A stretch of 64,000 bases of DNA. Source: an uncultured Lachnospiraceae bacterium (GTDB lineage Bacteria; Bacillota; Clostridia; Lachnospirales; Lachnospiraceae). The notes beneath the pieces are model-generated. The model did no database searches. It saw only the letters and a list, made by a program, of their open reading frames with translations, and had not been told where the DNA came from. A program made the translations under genes and the position numbers. The stretch covers positions 97,074 to 161,073 of the forward strand of contig CAJTVN010000002.1 in assembly GCA_910579685.1 (NCBI GenBank). The letters are read 5' to 3'. Positions 49,364 through 57,792 of the stretch are shown here, piece by piece. Each line of letters opens with the position of its first letter. Position 1 is the first letter of the stretch.

Positions 49364-50272
49364 CTACCACCCGAACTTTTTGTTAAATCGGTCCATAACC
49401 ACGTTAATCACCCGCAGCGTCACAAAAATCTGAATCGCATTGACAATTGCCATTGCCGCCGCATAACCTGACTGGTATCTGGTAAACGAGGCATTATAGA
49501 TTTCCAGCTGCCAGGTTGTGGTTGCCAGGCCGGGACCCCCGCCCGTGAGCAGATAAGGCTCCGTGTAGATGCCAAAGGCCAGCCCCGTGGCAAGCACGAT
49601 CACCGTTGTGAGCGTGGGCGTGATCATGGGCAGCGTCACATGAATCAGCCTGTGGAATCCGATGGAACCGTCCAGGGCGCAGGCCTCCTTCACATCCTCG
49701 GAAATCCCTTCAATGGCTGAGAGTATGAACAGGGCGTAATACCCGGACATCTTCCACACCACCAGAATCACCATGATCGCAAACGCCGTCCTTTTGTCCT
49801 GCAGCCAGTTCACGTCAACCCCGAACCTTTCCCTCAGAAACACACTGAATACGGAATTGTAGGCCAGAAGATATTTCACCACCACGGAGGTCGCCACTCC
49901 GGAGGTCAGATAGGGGATAAAAAACAGCACCGCCACAAATCCCTTGATCCGCTCCGGCAGGTTGGAAACCAAAAGCGCAATGGCCAGGCCAAAGGCAAAG
50001 CACAGGATCACGATCGGCAGCAGGTAGCGGTAGGAATTGACAAACGCCGCCTGCACCTTGTTATCCAGAAACAAATTTACAAAATTGCCTGTACCGACGA
50101 ATTTTTTATCATCGGACATCAGGTTCCAGTCCATTGTGGAAAGCCAGAATGCCCACATAAGAGGTATCAAAAAGAATACCAGTGAAAAGGCCAGGTAGGG
50201 CGAGCAAAAGAGCCAGCCGAGTATGCTTTCCTGTTTTTTTCCAGTTGTCTGTTTTTTTATTACTTCCTTCAT
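49364..50272 (-). CDS. Carbohydrate ABC transporter permease (MalF type)
   Basis: A 302-residue permease with six membrane helices after a short cytoplasmic N-terminus. EACALDGSIGFHRLIHVTLP is the EAA loop. The ATG at 50272 follows AGGAAG. It forms the channel with the MalG-type subunit and follows the solute-binding protein, as is usual in CUT1 importers. Confidence 0.93.
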   Translation of the reverse strand: MKEVIKKQTTGKKQESILGWLFCSPYLAFSLVFFLIPLMWAFWLSTMDWNLMSDDKKFVGTGNFVNLFLDNKVQAAFVNSYRYLLPIVILCFAFGLAIALLVSNLPERIKGFVAVLFFIPYLTSGVATSVVVKYLLAYNSVFSVFLRERFGVDVNWLQDKRTAFAIMVILVVWKMSGYYALFILSAIEGISEDVKEACALDGSIGFHRLIHVTLPMITPTLTTVIVLATGLAFGIYTEPYLLTGGGPGLATTTWQLEIYNASFTRYQSGYAAAMAIVNAIQIFVTLRVINVVMDRFNKKFGW

Positions 50273-50301
50273 GCGGGCATCTTCCTTTCCTGATCATTCA
50301 T

Positions 50302-50318
50302 GCGCCGCTTTGCGGCGC
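50302..50318 (-). other. Intergenic hairpin between binding protein and permease genes
   Basis: GCGCCGC and GCGGCGC around a 3-nt loop, with no T-run. Such hairpins stabilise the binding-protein mRNA and give it higher expression than the permeases. Confidence 0.6.
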
Positions 50319-50335
50319 TCCGCCATAGATAACAG

Positions 50336-51700
50336 TTAATCCAGTCCGCCCGCCGTTCTCATGGCCTCCATGGCCGCTTCCACGTAGCCTGTGGCGTCCG
50401 GGGTGTCAAGCGGCTGCGCATTCAGAACTTCCTCCATATAAGGGGCAAGGCCGGCTTCGGTGAGCGCCGTCTGAATTTCCGTCATTTTGGCATGGGACAT
50501 GCTTGGAATCGCATTGGGGATATACTCCGCCAGTCCTCTCAGGGCGGGAAGCTCCTCCATGATCGGCGCAAACGTCTCGTTTTCCGCAATATCGCCGCGC
50601 ACCGGCATCATGCTTGTCACCTCAAGCCATTCCAGATCGGCTTTCGCGGAATTCTCCGCACTGTACACCCACGAAATAAAGGCTACAGCTCCGTCGTGCT
50701 CATCCTGGGAAATACTGTCGTGCTTGTAGAAAACAATTCCCTTGGAATCCGCATAGGAGTACGCCGTATCTCCCTCATTTTCCACGATTGTCGGCCCGTA
50801 TACATAGTCAACGCCGTATTCCCTGCCCGCCTCCTTCAGCTGGCTGATCTCCCAGGGTGCGTTTATGCTGAACAGGATGGGAACCTGATCCAGAGTCCAA
50901 AGCGGGGTGATCTCTCCGGTCATAACGGAATTTCCAAGTGCACCGATGAACTCAAAGGCTTTCTTTGTATTTTCCGGATCGAGGGATAAGGTGTTTCCGT
51001 CCACCCAGTTTCCGCCGCCATTGTAGGACTGGTAAACCATCTGGAAATCATACCATCTCTCCCACCACTGATCCGCCCGGATCAGAGAGGGACGGTAGAA
51101 GGTGTGGGTAACGCCCAGTTCTGCCATTTTTCCGTCCTTTTCCTCCACAAAAGCGCCAATCAGAGCCTCGTACTGCGCCTGTGTGATTGGAGGAGCGTCA
51201 AAGCCAAGGGCCTCTAAGGCCTTCACATTCCACTGGAACGCCATGGGATTAATATAGAGGGGAATCACGTACTGCTTTCCGTCAATTTTCCAGCCCTCCA
51301 CAGCCGTCTCCATGGCTCTGTTTGCCAGTATCTCTTTAAACCAGTCTTCATCCTGAATATCATAGACCACTCCGGACTGAGCCAGGGTCGCCGCAAATCC
51401 TCTGTTAATATTTTCCGAAACCGCCGGAACGGTGCTGGTGGAAATCGCCGTCTGGATTCCCGCCTCCGAAGAAGGGGATTCCGGCATCTGCTGCACCTTC
51501 ACCTCAATTACCTTTCCGTTCACTTCCGTCTTCGTCGCATTGAAGGCCTCCGCCTTTTCCACCCAGTAATCATACTGTCCCTGATTGGGAGCGGACCAGA
51601 AATCCACCTCCTGGACGCCTCCTCCGCTTTTGCCGCATCCCCCGAGGATTCCTGCCGCCATGATTGCGGAAAGAACCAGTGCAATTAATTTCTTTTTCAT
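50336..51700 (-). CDS. Sugar ABC transporter solute-binding lipoprotein
   Basis: A 454-residue CUT1 binding protein. The signal peptide MKKKLIALVLSAIMAAGIL ends in a lipobox LGGC with Cys22 as the lipid anchor. The remainder has the alpha/beta fold of family 1 binding proteins. It captures the sugar outside and delivers it to the two permeases downstream. GH130 and DUF1861 neighbours suggest a mannoside ligand. Confidence 0.93.
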   Translation of the reverse strand: MKKKLIALVLSAIMAAGILGGCGKSGGGVQEVDFWSAPNQGQYDYWVEKAEAFNATKTEVNGKVIEVKVQQMPESPSSEAGIQTAISTSTVPAVSENINRGFAATLAQSGVVYDIQDEDWFKEILANRAMETAVEGWKIDGKQYVIPLYINPMAFQWNVKALEALGFDAPPITQAQYEALIGAFVEEKDGKMAELGVTHTFYRPSLIRADQWWERWYDFQMVYQSYNGGGNWVDGNTLSLDPENTKKAFEFIGALGNSVMTGEITPLWTLDQVPILFSINAPWEISQLKEAGREYGVDYVYGPTIVENEGDTAYSYADSKGIVFYKHDSISQDEHDGAVAFISWVYSAENSAKADLEWLEVTSMMPVRGDIAENETFAPIMEELPALRGLAEYIPNAIPSMSHAKMTEIQTALTEAGLAPYMEEVLNAQPLDTPDATGYVEAAMEAMRTAGGLD

Positions 51701-51714
51701 TTTTCCTCCATTCC

Positions 51715-51730
51715 GCCGCTTTGCCGCGGC
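51715..51730 (-). other. Hairpin before the binding-protein gene
   Basis: GCCGC and GCGGC arms with a 6-nt loop, 15 bp before the ATG at 51700 and next to its ribosome site. It resembles the hairpins at 50302-50318 and 35286-35301 and probably protects the mRNA end. Confidence 0.45.
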
Positions 51731-51768
51731 ACCAAGTTCACTGTCAAAAGGAATCTCTTAATTCTTAT

Positions 51769-52722
51769 CTACCTTTCCAAAAAAGGATCCTTTATGAGGC
51801 GCATATGCGCCTGGGCATCTCCAACCCCGCAGTACAGCTGCGCCGTCCCGTCTTTTCGCCTCACAAGGCCGCCGCTGAAAATCACATCCGCAAGATCCGG
51901 ACGTTTGCTCTCTCCAGACTCAAAATCGCTTCTTCGGGCGATCATTTTCATGGGCGTGTATTCCCCCGTGCTTACATCATAGACAAAGCAGGAAGCATAA
52001 TAATGTCTGTTCCCTGCCGCATCAAAGCATGCGATATGGGAAAGGACGCCTATCCGGCCACCCTGCAGAAGATGCATTTCGTTGCAGCCTCCCCATTCTT
52101 CGTCCACAAACTGTCCTTCCAGAACGGGAGCGCTTTCCATCCGTTCCTTCGTCAGCTCATCCAGGGACTTCACCACCAGAAAGCCGATTTTCCCTCTGCC
52201 CCCGATTTCTCCCTGGGGCCTCACCGCCACAAGGATCCTTCCGTCGGATAGCTCCAGAAGGCGGATATCCTTCATGCGGTCCGGCCCTTTTGCAAAGAGA
52301 CGAAGGTCAGTCAGTTTTTTCCCTTTATAAAAGGCGGTCCGCCAGCAGAGGGCGTTTGGGTTTTCCTCATCAGGAAAAACCTCCACACCTCCCATCACCA
52401 GCCATTCTCCCACCTTTGTCACAAAGGGATCCTGCAGCTCAAATACAGGCGCTCCGGACACAGGTTCCCAGCCAGCCTCCTTCTGTTCAAAAAAAACCAC
52501 CTCCGAGTGTTCACTGTCACGTTCCTCCACTCTGCCGGCAAGAAGGGTTTTCCCATCCCATTCAAAAGGCGCTGTAACGTTGTAAACATCCTTATATCCC
52601 CCATTCTTTGAACGATATCTCTCTCCCAGAAGGAACCGTAATCTCGAGCTTGAATTTTTACTTGAATTTGTTTTTTCATACTCCTCCAGTAATTGCCCGC
52701 ATGTTCTGAGTGTTTTGTGCAT
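51769..52722 (-). CDS. DUF1861 beta-propeller protein (GH130-related, probable glycoside enzyme)
   Basis: A 317-residue protein of the DUF1861 family, a five-bladed propeller distantly like GH43/GH130. VYNVTAPFEWDGKTLLAGRVE and GGVEVFPDEEN are family-typical, and WGGCNEMHLLQGGRIGVLSHI supplies conserved acidic and His residues. No biochemical function is established for most members. It is first in the operon behind the promoter at 52795-52823 and travels with GH130 and an importer, so it is probably a second mannoside-processing enzyme. Confidence 0.75.
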   Translation of the reverse strand: MHKTLRTCGQLLEEYEKTNSSKNSSSRLRFLLGERYRSKNGGYKDVYNVTAPFEWDGKTLLAGRVEERDSEHSEVVFFEQKEAGWEPVSGAPVFELQDPFVTKVGEWLVMGGVEVFPDEENPNALCWRTAFYKGKKLTDLRLFAKGPDRMKDIRLLELSDGRILVAVRPQGEIGGRGKIGFLVVKSLDELTKERMESAPVLEGQFVDEEWGGCNEMHLLQGGRIGVLSHIACFDAAGNRHYYASCFVYDVSTGEYTPMKMIARRSDFESGESKRPDLADVIFSGGLVRRKDGTAQLYCGVGDAQAHMRLIKDPFLER

Positions 52723-52757
52723 TGTGTCCGCTCCTCTCCGTCATCCAAAAAAAATGT

Positions 52758-52770
52758 GGTAATGTTTACA
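52758..52770. promoter_or_regulatory. LacI-type operator candidate
   Basis: Minus strand TGTAAACATTACC is an imperfect dyad (TGTAA/TTACc), about 25 bp downstream of the -10 and 36 bp before the DUF1861 ATG. The operon encodes its own LacI regulator. The related sequence TGTAACGTTGTAAACA occurs near 52571 inside the gene. Confidence 0.5.
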
Positions 52771-52794
52771 GTTTTTCTTGCTTTTTGCAATTTC

Positions 52795-52823
52795 ATACTA
52801 TCTTTAATACAACTTGAAAACAA
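52795..52823 (-). promoter_or_regulatory. Promoter of the DUF1861-ABC-GH130-lacI operon
   Basis: Minus strand TTGTTT (52818-52823), 17-bp spacer, TAGTAT (52795-52800), leaving a leader of about 65 nt. Confidence 0.65.
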
Positions 52824-52855
52824 CTGTATATTTACTTGAATTATAAAATCTGTAT

Positions 52856-52880
52856 AAAAAAGAACGGGGATCTCTCCCCG
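52856..52880 (-). terminator. Rho-independent terminator of prmA
   Basis: Minus strand CGGGGA-GAGA-TCCCCG followed by TTCTTTTTT, about 57 bp after the prmA stop. Confidence 0.88.
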
Positions 52881-52936
52881 CTCTCTGTCAGACATTCAGC
52901 TTCCCTCTTCCCCTGCCGCCGGAACTGCGCAAGCGC

Positions 52937-53923
52937 TCACGGTTTCCTGGCCGTGACGCTGACCCATTCTCCCTGGTACGTGACCTCCAGAATTTCAAGC
53001 CCCGCCGCCTCCACGGCTTCCCTGACCGTCCGCTCCTTATCGTCTATAATTCCGGAAGTGATATAGATCCCTCCCCTTTTCAGCTGATGGACAATCACCG
53101 GCGTAAGCAGAACCAGCACGTCCGCCAGGATATTGGCCACCACGATATCATAACACTCATAGCCCGCCCGGTCCCGAACCTCCTGATCCGTGATAATGTT
53201 TCCGATCATAAGGGCAAAGCTCTCATCCGGAATATGGTTTGCCAGTTTGTTCTGCCTGACCGCTTCCGCCGCACAGGGGTCGAGATCCGTCCCCACCGCC
53301 TCTCTGGCGCCGAACATCAGCGAGAGAATGGCAAGGATTCCGCTTCCCGTCCCCACGTCCAAAAGCCGCGTGTTGTGCGTAATGTATTTTCGAAGCTGCC
53401 GGACGCACAGCTGCGTGGTGTCGTGCATTCCCGTCCCGAAGGCGGTTCCCGGATCGATATGAAGCACCAGCTTGTCCTCGTCCCCCGCCTGCACCTCCTC
53501 CCAGGAGGGGATCACCAGCACGTCGTCTATGGTGAACTGATGAAAATACTGCTTCCAGTTGTTGATCCAGTCGATATCCTCCGTCTCGTCCACCGCAACG
53601 GACCCTTCCCCGATGTCCAGAAAAGTTCTCAGCTCTTCCAGTTCGGCACGGATCTTTCCCCGGATCTGATCCACGGTTCTGCTCTCCCCGTTTACGAGCA
53701 GCGAGCCGTCCTCCCCCTCCTCCACGAAAAAGCTCAGATACGCCACGCCGTCGTCCTGCGGCCCCTCGGGCAGGATGTCCACGAACATCTGCTCCTTTTC
53801 CAGTGCGGTAAGAGGCACCTTGTCCTCAATCTGCGCCCCCTCCAGCCCGATGTCGTACAGTGCGCTGATAATAATGTCCTCCGCCTCCGTCACGGTCTTT
53901 ATTTTAAATTTCATCCATTTCAT
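52937..53923 (-). CDS. prmA: Ribosomal protein L11 methyltransferase
   Basis: A 328-residue SAM methyltransferase. The N-terminal ~130 residues form the L11-binding domain, and DPGTAFGTGMHDTTQLC, LLDVGTGSGILAILSLMFGA and YDIVVANILADVLV are the PrmA catalytic blocks. It trimethylates L11. The ATG at 53923 follows AGGAAGGGATCTTT. The family length is close to normal (about 310). Confidence 0.93.
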   Translation of the reverse strand: MKWMKFKIKTVTEAEDIIISALYDIGLEGAQIEDKVPLTALEKEQMFVDILPEGPQDDGVAYLSFFVEEGEDGSLLVNGESRTVDQIRGKIRAELEELRTFLDIGEGSVAVDETEDIDWINNWKQYFHQFTIDDVLVIPSWEEVQAGDEDKLVLHIDPGTAFGTGMHDTTQLCVRQLRKYITHNTRLLDVGTGSGILAILSLMFGAREAVGTDLDPCAAEAVRQNKLANHIPDESFALMIGNIITDQEVRDRAGYECYDIVVANILADVLVLLTPVIVHQLKRGGIYITSGIIDDKERTVREAVEAAGLEILEVTYQGEWVSVTARKP

Positions 53924-54019
53924 AAAGATCCCTTCCTTTCCTGATTTCATATTTATGATTCACCCGCCGGCAGATGAACCGTATTATTTTTCTGACAGAA
54001 GTTTCAACCAGGATAAAGA

Positions 54020-54048
54020 TTGCATTATCCCTGTTTTTACGATATAAT
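54020..54048 (+). promoter_or_regulatory. Sigma-A promoter upstream of the flagellinolysin gene
   Basis: TTGCAT (54020-54025), 17-bp spacer, TATAAT (54043-54048). It would give a leader of about 125 nt that runs through the sigma-D site. Confidence 0.7.
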
Positions 54049-54083
54049 CATAACATACAAAATCTCAAAAATATACGGAAATA

Positions 54084-54110
54084 ATATCGGCACTGCGCAC
54101 TAATATTTTA
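54084..54110 (-). promoter_or_regulatory. Sigma-D-like promoter on the minus strand
   Basis: Minus strand TAAA (54107-54110), exactly 15 bp, GCCGATAT (54084-54091), the full motility sigma factor consensus. It points toward prmA, 160 bp away, and overlaps the plus-strand sigma-D site. Confidence 0.55.
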
Positions 54111-54128
54111 GGCAGAGTCTGCCGATAT
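54101..54128 (+). promoter_or_regulatory. Sigma-D promoter of the flagellinolysin gene
   Basis: TAAT (54101-54104), 16 bp, GCCGATAT (54121-54128), 51 bp before the ATG. The -10 is the flagellin-type sigma-28 motif; the -35 is one base off. Confidence 0.65.
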
Positions 54129-54179
54129 CATGTTATATTATAACTTCATCAGGGAAACTGAGAACTGGAGGGCAACGGA

Positions 54180-56042
54180 ATGCTATCAGTCAAACACAAT
54201 ATGCTTGCATGGAATGCAAACAGGCAGCTTGGTTTAAACACTTCACAATCCCGGACGGCAACGGAGAAATTATCCTCCGGCTACCGGATCAACAGAGCCG
54301 CAGACGATGCTGCGGGTCTGTCCATTTCCGAGAAGATGCGCAGACAGATCCGCGGTCTCACACAGGCGGCCGCCAACGCACAGGACGGCATTTCCCTTGT
54401 CCAGTCCGCAGAGGGGGCCCTGAATGAAGTTCACGACATGCTCCACCGGGCCGGCGAGCTCGCCGTCAAGGCGGCAAACGGAACCTTATCCGACAACGAG
54501 CGGGAGATGGTGGACGCCGAGATCCAGCAGCTGAAGGCCGAGATCGACACCACGGCAAACCATACCGTGTTTAACGAGCTGCGGCTTTTCCCCGACAACG
54601 GGCTTTCCCCCAGGAACGCCTCCGCACTGAAGACGGTCAGCTATGAGCTCACCTTCAATCTGGCAGACGGAACCGTTCAGGTAAATGATCTGACGAATCC
54701 CTCCTCCGGTACGGCACGGGCCGGACTGGACGTCTCAAGCGGAAGCCAGCTCGCCGAAAAGATCGCAAAAGAGTATCTGCCCAATGCCATCAAGCAGATC
54801 TTCGACAGCTTTTCCTCCCTGGAGGCTGCGACCGGCAGTGACAATATTAAAATGGCTCTCAACATCTCTTACATAGACGGGCCGGGCAACACGCTTGCCT
54901 ATGCCCAGTATTCCTACAGCCACGGGGGCGGCAGGCCCATATCCATGTCCATCAAGGTGGATTCCGCAGATTTCAGTGATGCGGATATCGGCGCAGGAGG
55001 CTCAAAGGAGGAAATTCTGGAGTCCACCCTGGCACACGAGCTGATGCACACGGTCATGCAGTACAACCTGACCGACGGGATGAGCGGCAGAAAGGGAGAC
55101 AAATTCCCCACCTGGTTTGTGGAGGGAACCGCACAGCTTGCAGGCGGCGGCTTTACCACTGGCTGGAATGACGAGCTCATCTATTATGCCAGCAAACTGA
55201 CGGACGAAAACGATACCAGCCAGGACGACAACATCAAAAAATTTCTTCAAAAATACACCATGTCAGGAAGGCCTTACGGACACGGTTATCTGGGAGCAGC
55301 TTATGTGGGTTATCTGGCAAACGGCGGCGGGGCCGTCACGGGCGCGGGTATTGCCGCCGGAATGGATGAGGTGTTTGCAGATCTTTTAAATGGAAGCAGT
55401 TTTGCGGATGCGGTCAAAAAGAATTCAGGTAAAACGGAAGCGGAGCTGAACGCTCTGTTTCGAGGCGGAGATGCGAATCTGACGGAATTTGTACGGAAGC
55501 TTGCCGTTGCGTCAAAGGGCGGAGCCGGTTCGGTGATAACCCCAGCCCTGACGGACGGCGGAACCAGCATCCTCGGCAATCAGATCATAAATAATCCGAA
55601 TTTTCAGATTGACCCTGACAAGATCTTCATCGATTATACCAGCGGCGCCGCCAATATCGGTCTCCAGGTAGGGGCGGAGGCCGGACAGCATATCGACATT
55701 GATCTCTATCAGATGAGTACCGATGCCCTGGGATTGTCTGATTTGAATACGAAAACTCAGGCGGCCTGTGACGAGGCCATCCATTTGATCAAAAACGCAA
55801 TCGGCTATGTCAGCAATGTGCGCAGCACCTACGGAGCCGTGCAGAACCGGCTGGAGCACACGATTGCCAACCTGGAAAACGTGGTGGAAAATACCACGGC
55901 GGCGGAATCCCGCATCCGTGATACGGATATGGCAAGCGAGATGGTCCGCTTTTCCAACAACCAGATCCTGCTCCAGGCAGGCCAGTCCATTCTGGCGCAG
56001 GCAAATCATCAGCCCGAGATGCTGCTGAGACTTCTGGAATAA
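54180..56042 (+). CDS. Flagellinolysin: flagellin with an inserted zinc metallopeptidase domain
   Basis: A 620-residue flagellin. Residues 1-138 are the D0/D1 helices (KLSSGYRINRAADDAAGLSI) and residues ~505-620 the C-terminal D1/D0 (NNQILLQAGQSILAQANHQ). The variable region between them is replaced by a metallopeptidase: His286-Glu287-Leu-Met-His290 is the HExxH zinc site with the catalytic Glu, and Glu315 in WFVEGTAQ is the third ligand. This is the flagellinolysin architecture, in which thousands of protease copies line the filament. The ATG follows GGAGGG. Sigma-A and sigma-D promoters precede it. No other flagellar gene is nearby. Confidence 0.95.
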   Translation: MLSVKHNMLAWNANRQLGLNTSQSRTATEKLSSGYRINRAADDAAGLSISEKMRRQIRGLTQAAANAQDGISLVQSAEGALNEVHDMLHRAGELAVKAANGTLSDNEREMVDAEIQQLKAEIDTTANHTVFNELRLFPDNGLSPRNASALKTVSYELTFNLADGTVQVNDLTNPSSGTARAGLDVSSGSQLAEKIAKEYLPNAIKQIFDSFSSLEAATGSDNIKMALNISYIDGPGNTLAYAQYSYSHGGGRPISMSIKVDSADFSDADIGAGGSKEEILESTLAHELMHTVMQYNLTDGMSGRKGDKFPTWFVEGTAQLAGGGFTTGWNDELIYYASKLTDENDTSQDDNIKKFLQKYTMSGRPYGHGYLGAAYVGYLANGGGAVTGAGIAAGMDEVFADLLNGSSFADAVKKNSGKTEAELNALFRGGDANLTEFVRKLAVASKGGAGSVITPALTDGGTSILGNQIINNPNFQIDPDKIFIDYTSGAANIGLQVGAEAGQHIDIDLYQMSTDALGLSDLNTKTQAACDEAIHLIKNAIGYVSNVRSTYGAVQNRLEHTIANLENVVENTTAAESRIRDTDMASEMVRFSNNQILLQAGQSILAQANHQPEMLLRLLE

Positions 56043-56073
56043 AATCTTCAATTGTATAAAAGGAGCTTAGAAC

Positions 56074-56448
56074 ATGGGGACAATCCAGAAAATAACCTGC
56101 AAATCCTGCGGAAACAGCTGGCAGTGCCATACGGGCTGCGGCCTGCGCCATTCCGGCCTGGAAGCCGTTTCAGGGCTGTTTCCGGAGCCTGTCAGGGCGG
56201 AAATCCGAGGCGTTTTGCAAAGGGAAATGTTTCCGGCGTTCGATTTCGAATTCCGCATCGCCTACTGCCCTTCCTGCAACAGCTTCGAGAGTGTTCCCGC
56301 CCTGGATTTGAGAGACGGACGGTTTTATACGGGTGTTTGCGATACCTGCGGACGGGAAGTTAAATTGGCGGAGACGATAGAGAAAATGCACTGTCCCTCC
56401 TGCGGAGGGCAGTCTCTTGCCGTCCTTCCCACAGGACACTGGGATTGA
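56074..56448 (+). CDS. Zinc-ribbon protein of unknown function
   Basis: A 124-residue protein with three cysteine pairs: CKSCGNSWQCHTGC at the N-terminus, CPSC near residue 68 and CDTCG/CPSCGG toward the end, which should bind two zinc ions. No enzyme motif is visible. It starts 31 bp after the flagellinolysin stop with AAGGAGC and ends 13 bp before nudC, so it may belong to either unit. Confidence 0.75.
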   Translation: MGTIQKITCKSCGNSWQCHTGCGLRHSGLEAVSGLFPEPVRAEIRGVLQREMFPAFDFEFRIAYCPSCNSFESVPALDLRDGRFYTGVCDTCGREVKLAETIEKMHCPSCGGQSLAVLPTGHWD

Positions 56449-56461
56449 TGAGGAAACCAGA

Positions 56462-57298
56462 ATGATACAGGATATTTATCCAAAAATTTACCACAACGAA
56501 TACCAGGATATCAGGCCGGAGCCTTCCGACTTTATTCTGGTATTTTTTGAGAACACGGCTCTTATCCGTTTCTTTGACGGCAAGCTGCGCTATCCCTCTC
56601 TCGGGGAAATGCCGGACGTCTCCTGCCGTTATTACTACCTGTTTTCCATTGACGACTACAGGTATTTTCTCGCCTTCCCCGAAGAGGCGGCAAAGGCTCC
56701 CATACAAATTGAGGGCTACCGCTACGAAAATGTCAGTATTTTCCGGACTTCCCCCTCCCGGCACACGGCTTTTGCCGGAATCACCGCCCATCATCTCTTT
56801 GGCTGGTATCGGGCAAACCGTTTCTGCGGCAGATGCGCAGGCCCCATGGAACCCGACCACGCAGAGCGGATGCTCTTCTGTCCCAAATGCCGCAGCATGG
56901 TCTATCCGAGGATTTCCCCGGCCGTGATCGTGGGCGTGATCAACCGGGATAAAATTCTGATGAGCAAATATGCCGGACGCTCCTACACCAACTATGCGCT
57001 GATTGCGGGCTTTGTGGAAATCGGGGAAAACGCCGAACAGACGGTGGCCCGGGAGGTAATGGAGGAGGTCGGGCTGCGGGTAAAGAATATCCGCTACTAC
57101 AAGAGCCAGCCCTGGGCTTTTTCCGGCAGTCTTCTCATGGGTTTTTTCTGTGATCTCGACGGCTCCGATCAGATACGGCTGGACACCCGCGAGCTCTCGG
57201 AGGCCGGATGGTATTCCCGGGGGGATATCACTCTCGAGGATGACCACGTCAGTCTCACCCGGGAAATGATTCTGAAATTTAAGGGAGGAAGCTGTTAA
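56462..57298 (+). CDS. nudC: NAD+ diphosphatase/NADH pyrophosphatase (Nudix)
   Basis: A 278-residue Nudix hydrolase. A zinc ribbon (FCGRCAGPM, FCPKCRSM) precedes the Nudix box GFVEIGENAEQTVAREVMEE, and SQPWAFSGSLLMGF is the NudC-specific SQPWPFPxS motif. It splits NAD(H) into NMN(H) and AMP and can decap NAD-RNA. The ATG at 56462 follows GAGGAAACC. It ends overlapping the convergent secreted-protein gene by 4 bp. Confidence 0.93.
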   Translation: MIQDIYPKIYHNEYQDIRPEPSDFILVFFENTALIRFFDGKLRYPSLGEMPDVSCRYYYLFSIDDYRYFLAFPEEAAKAPIQIEGYRYENVSIFRTSPSRHTAFAGITAHHLFGWYRANRFCGRCAGPMEPDHAERMLFCPKCRSMVYPRISPAVIVGVINRDKILMSKYAGRSYTNYALIAGFVEIGENAEQTVAREVMEEVGLRVKNIRYYKSQPWAFSGSLLMGFFCDLDGSDQIRLDTRELSEAGWYSRGDITLEDDHVSLTREMILKFKGGSC

Positions 57299-57792
57299 CC
57301 GCCTTCCTCCCCTTTCGTATTTTCTTTTATCCGGTCATACTTGGAAATAATGTAATCCGGTCTTTCCGTATCAAACCAGTCACGCTCCCAGACACCGTCC
57401 TCATAGCGATAACAATGACAGCCGGTATCGCCGGACTGAACCCAGATATTATAATTGTCCCTCTCCCAGCAGATTCCCCAGAAATCCCAGGCCCGGGCCG
57501 GGGAAAAACTTCCGACGATCTCTCCGGTTTCGTTGTCCCTAATCTCAACGATCACCTGTCTTGTCATCCGGTCTGCGAATCCGCCCTCCACTCTCTGGCA
57601 GGCCGTCAGCCTCCCGTCATGGCTGCGCACGTCCTCCGGCGTAAAGGAGCCGTAATCCCCGCTTATCTCGCCCGAGGCCCCGGGACGGGCAAAGGCCTGC
57701 GCCGCATGGATTGTTTTTGCGATACCGGCAATCTGAAACAGGCCGCAAAACAGCGCCGCCGCACATGCGAAAAGGCTCCCCCTTACGCTCAA
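57295..57792 (-). CDS. Small secreted protein of unknown function
   Basis: A 165-residue protein with an N-terminal signal peptide (residues 1-31, hydrophobic core CAAALFCGLFQIAGIA, cleavage near HAA-QA). The mature part is rich in Trp, Tyr and acidic residues (WDFWGICWERDNYNIWVQSG) with one or two possible disulfides. The start is a TTG at 57792 overlapping the upstream stop (TTGA) with GGAG eight bases before it; no ATG is available. Family not recognised. Confidence 0.65.
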   Translation of the reverse strand: MSVRGSLFACAAALFCGLFQIAGIAKTIHAAQAFARPGASGEISGDYGSFTPEDVRSHDGRLTACQRVEGGFADRMTRQVIVEIRDNETGEIVGSFSPARAWDFWGICWERDNYNIWVQSGDTGCHCYRYEDGVWERDWFDTERPDYIISKYDRIKENTKGEEGG

